Below are positions 62,557 through 64,000 of a DNA stretch of 64,000 nt, in pieces. The first letter of the stretch is position 1, and each line of letters starts with the position of its first letter. The DNA is from Sphingopyxis terrae subsp. terrae NBRC 15098 (GTDB taxonomy: Bacteria; Pseudomonadota; Alphaproteobacteria; Sphingomonadales; Sphingomonadaceae): the NCBI RefSeq assembly GCF_001598815.1, contig NZ_BCZQ01000006.1, positions 124,001-188,000 on the forward strand, given 5' to 3'. The notes below the pieces were generated by a model, which made no database searches, was not told the DNA's origin, and worked only from the letters and a program-made list of their open reading frames with translations. Both the position numbers and the translations under genes were made by a program.

Positions 62557-63242
62557 TGCCCCATCTCCCGAGACCAGTTGATGGCGTTGACGTAGATCCC
62601 AAGCGGATTAGCCCGCAGCCGCTCTGCGTCGCGCGGGGGTTGGATCACGATGGTCAGGATGGCTGTCCAGCGCTGTGTCGTGGAGAGCTGGCCGTTCTCG
62701 TACTGGCGTTCGGTCCAGGCAACGCGGAAGCTGTCAGGCGACGCGCGGATCACGCTCGACACTTCGACCGACACCTGCTGCTTCCCGACGCGGGTAAACG
62801 GATCGTTGGCGCGGGCGAAGTCATTGAGGGCCGCCGCGCCGCGATCGGTCGTGAACTCGTAGGCGCGCAGCCAATTCTGCCGCACGACGATGGCGTCGGC
62901 CGGGATCGAGCGGACCTGCTCGATGAACCGCGCCAGATGCCAGGCCACCTGCGGGTCGGTGGGGCGGTAGTCGGCCTGCGCTGGCGCGACCGCCTGCGCC
63001 TGGCCGAGATTGTCGACCTGCACCACCCACGGGACGATGGTCCCGCGCGCCGACTGCCAGACCAGCGCGGCAGCGAAGCCGGCGGAGAGGATCAGGCAGC
63101 CGAAGGCCATGAGCCGCCAGTTTCGGGCCTGGACACGCGCTGAGCCGATTCTATCATCCCAGATCTGCCCCGCGCGCTGATACGGCGTCTCGGGCTCGGG
63201 CGTCTTTCCATAGTGGGTTGCAGGTCGCTTGAAGAAGCTCAT
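62553..63242 (-). CDS. trbF: Conjugal transfer protein TrbF (VirB8-like)
   Basis: The 229-residue bitopic protein has a short cytoplasmic N-terminus (MSFFKRPATHYGKTPEPETP), one helix at about 44-63 and a periplasmic NTF2-like VirB8 domain (VRQNWLRAYEFTTDRGAAAL, then TQRWTAILTIVIQPPRD). It is an inner-membrane scaffold of the type IV secretion system. The ATG overlaps the trbL stop. Confidence 0.95.
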   Translation of the reverse strand: MSFFKRPATHYGKTPEPETPYQRAGQIWDDRIGSARVQARNWRLMAFGCLILSAGFAAALVWQSARGTIVPWVVQVDNLGQAQAVAPAQADYRPTDPQVAWHLARFIEQVRSIPADAIVVRQNWLRAYEFTTDRGAAALNDFARANDPFTRVGKQQVSVEVSSVIRASPDSFRVAWTERQYENGQLSTTQRWTAILTIVIQPPRDAERLRANPLGIYVNAINWSREMGQ

Positions 63243-64000
63243 GTGCGGTCGCCTCCGGAGAGATTGATGGAAGAGCCGCCGCCGTGGCTGTCGCCCGATC
63301 GGATCGCGTGTGCCGCGAGCGTGACGCCGTGGCTCATGGTCTGCCCACGTCGCATGCGCTGCGCCCAAGCCGGCGGGCTGGCGGCAGAGCCTGTGGCTGC
63401 CGGTGCGGCTGAACCGGCATCATTCGCGACCGTTCCCATGCTCGAGGAACCGCCGGTGGCTCCGAAGCCGCTTTTGACGCCGTCGGCGAAGCTCGAGCGA
63501 AGGCTTTGCGCGGCCCGGCGCAGCGGAGAGGCTGCCGCGCCGCCGGCCGCTCGTGCGACGCCGCCGAGGCCCGACGCGACGCCGGCGGCGCCCCACTGGC
63601 CGAGGGAACCGAGACTGTAGGCAGCGGAGGCGGCTCCCGCCGCGGTGGCTCCACCGCGCACGGCGGTGGCGCCGCCGGAAATGGCGCTCGCGCCACCGCG
63701 CAAGGCGAGCCCGGCCGCGCCGCCGGCAGCCATGGCTGCGCCGCCCGCGACGAGGCCGGTGCCGATGGCGGAGCCTGCGCCGAGTTGCGGGCCGCCGGAA
63801 ACGATGCCGTTGGCGATACCCGGACCAAAGATGCCGAGACCGAGAAGCGACAGCGCCGCCAATACGACGGCCATCGCGTCGTCGATGGTCGGTGGCTGAC
63901 CGCCGAATCCTGCCGTGAACTGACTGAACAGTGTCGAGCCGATGCCGATGATAACGGCGAGCACCAGCACCTTGATCCCAGACGAGATGACGTTGCCCAG
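63239..64000 (-). CDS. trbL: P-type conjugative transfer protein TrbL (VirB6-like), 5' end outside window
   Basis: The open frame of 254 codons enters from the right edge without a start, so only the C-terminal part is present. It shows two hydrophobic stretches (VLVLAVIIGIGSTLFSQF and AVVLAALSLLGLGIFG) and then a long Gly/Ala/Ser-rich tail, as usual for TrbL. It is the polytopic inner-membrane channel component of conjugation. It overlaps trbF by ATGA. Confidence 0.92.
   Translation of the reverse strand: MGNVISSGIKVLVLAVIIGIGSTLFSQFTAGFGGQPPTIDDAMAVVLAALSLLGLGIFGPGIANGIVSGGPQLGAGSAIGTGLVAGGAAMAAGGAAGLALRGGASAISGGATAVRGGATAAGAASAAYSLGSLGQWGAAGVASGLGGVARAAGGAAASPLRRAAQSLRSSFADGVKSGFGATGGSSSMGTVANDAGSAAPAATGSAASPPAWAQRMRRGQTMSHGVTLAAHAIRSGDSHGGGSSINLSGGDRT

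Larger units (their letters stand above)
56997..64000. mobile_element. Left end of an integrative conjugative element at guaA, right part outside window
   Basis: Directly after guaA come a tyrosine integrase, an AlpA-like regulator, a LysR regulator and a trb conjugation cluster (trbI, G, F, L) running off the window edge. This gene order is that of trb-type integrative conjugative elements. The junction with the chromosome is probably within the last bases of guaA; the other end is not visible, so the att core is not proved. Confidence 0.8.

Noticed and set aside
1-64000. CRISPR arrays, rRNA genes, riboswitches, known anti-phage systems
   Set aside because: I looked for regularly spaced direct repeats, rRNA landmarks and typical defence families and saw none.

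Overview
The window looks like chromosomal DNA of a GC-rich alphaproteobacterium of the family Sphingomonadaceae, most likely Sphingopyxis or a close relative. I infer this from protein similarity recalled from memory, the gene order infA-maf-RNase E/G-like-yacG-tRNA-Phe, a complete exosortase A (XrtA) exopolysaccharide locus of sphingomonad type, and families of short palindromic repeats. No database search was possible.

Layout. 1-9 kb: a BlaI/M56 regulatory pair (M56 cut by the window edge), a DUF3857-transglutaminase-TPR protein, an APC permease, a DUF1275 protein, a pterin dehydratase, a zincin and the haem exporter genes ccmAB. 9-16 kb: a translation/transcription housekeeping block on the minus strand (secE, nusG, rplK, rplA, with tesB and an acyltransferase between nusG and rplK; tRNA-Phe; yacG, RNase E/G-like, maf, infA). 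16-36.6 kb: the XrtA locus. The minus strand carries an acyl-CoA ligase, PLP decarboxylase, export lipoprotein, chain-length protein, tyrosine-kinase-like ATPase, outer-membrane barrel, ExeA-like ATPase, deacetylase, FemAB, glycosyltransferase, XrtA-EpsI fusion, amidotransferase, then an acetyltransferase and a JmjC-like cupin. The divergent plus-strand arm carries a second FemAB-like enzyme, an acyl carrier protein and two alpha/beta hydrolases. Many of these genes overlap by ATGA or GTGA, so translation is probably coupled. 36.6-45.3 kb: pirin, cupin, DUF2200, BolA, J-domain and NTF2-like genes, then cobS and cobT separated by two unrelated genes.

45.3-55.2 kb is more accessory. It holds a 272-bp inverted-repeat element, two AT-richer secreted hypothetical proteins, an acetolactate-synthase-like/aldehyde dehydrogenase pair separated by a 367-bp element that encodes only a GIY-YIG nuclease between perfect 29-bp inverted repeats, an LpxH-like phosphoesterase with a glycosyltransferase, and a TonB-dependent receptor. 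From the 3' end of guaA to the right edge lies the end of an integrative conjugative element: tyrosine integrase, AlpA-like regulator, LysR regulator, a DUF2274 protein and trbI-trbG-trbF-trbL (trbL cut by the window edge).

The most interesting items are the GIY-YIG element, the inverted-repeat element at 45.3 kb, the integrase-proximal triplicated 13-bp motif, and the poorly understood ACP/ligase/decarboxylase/hydrolase and acetyltransferase/oxygenase modules of the XrtA locus.
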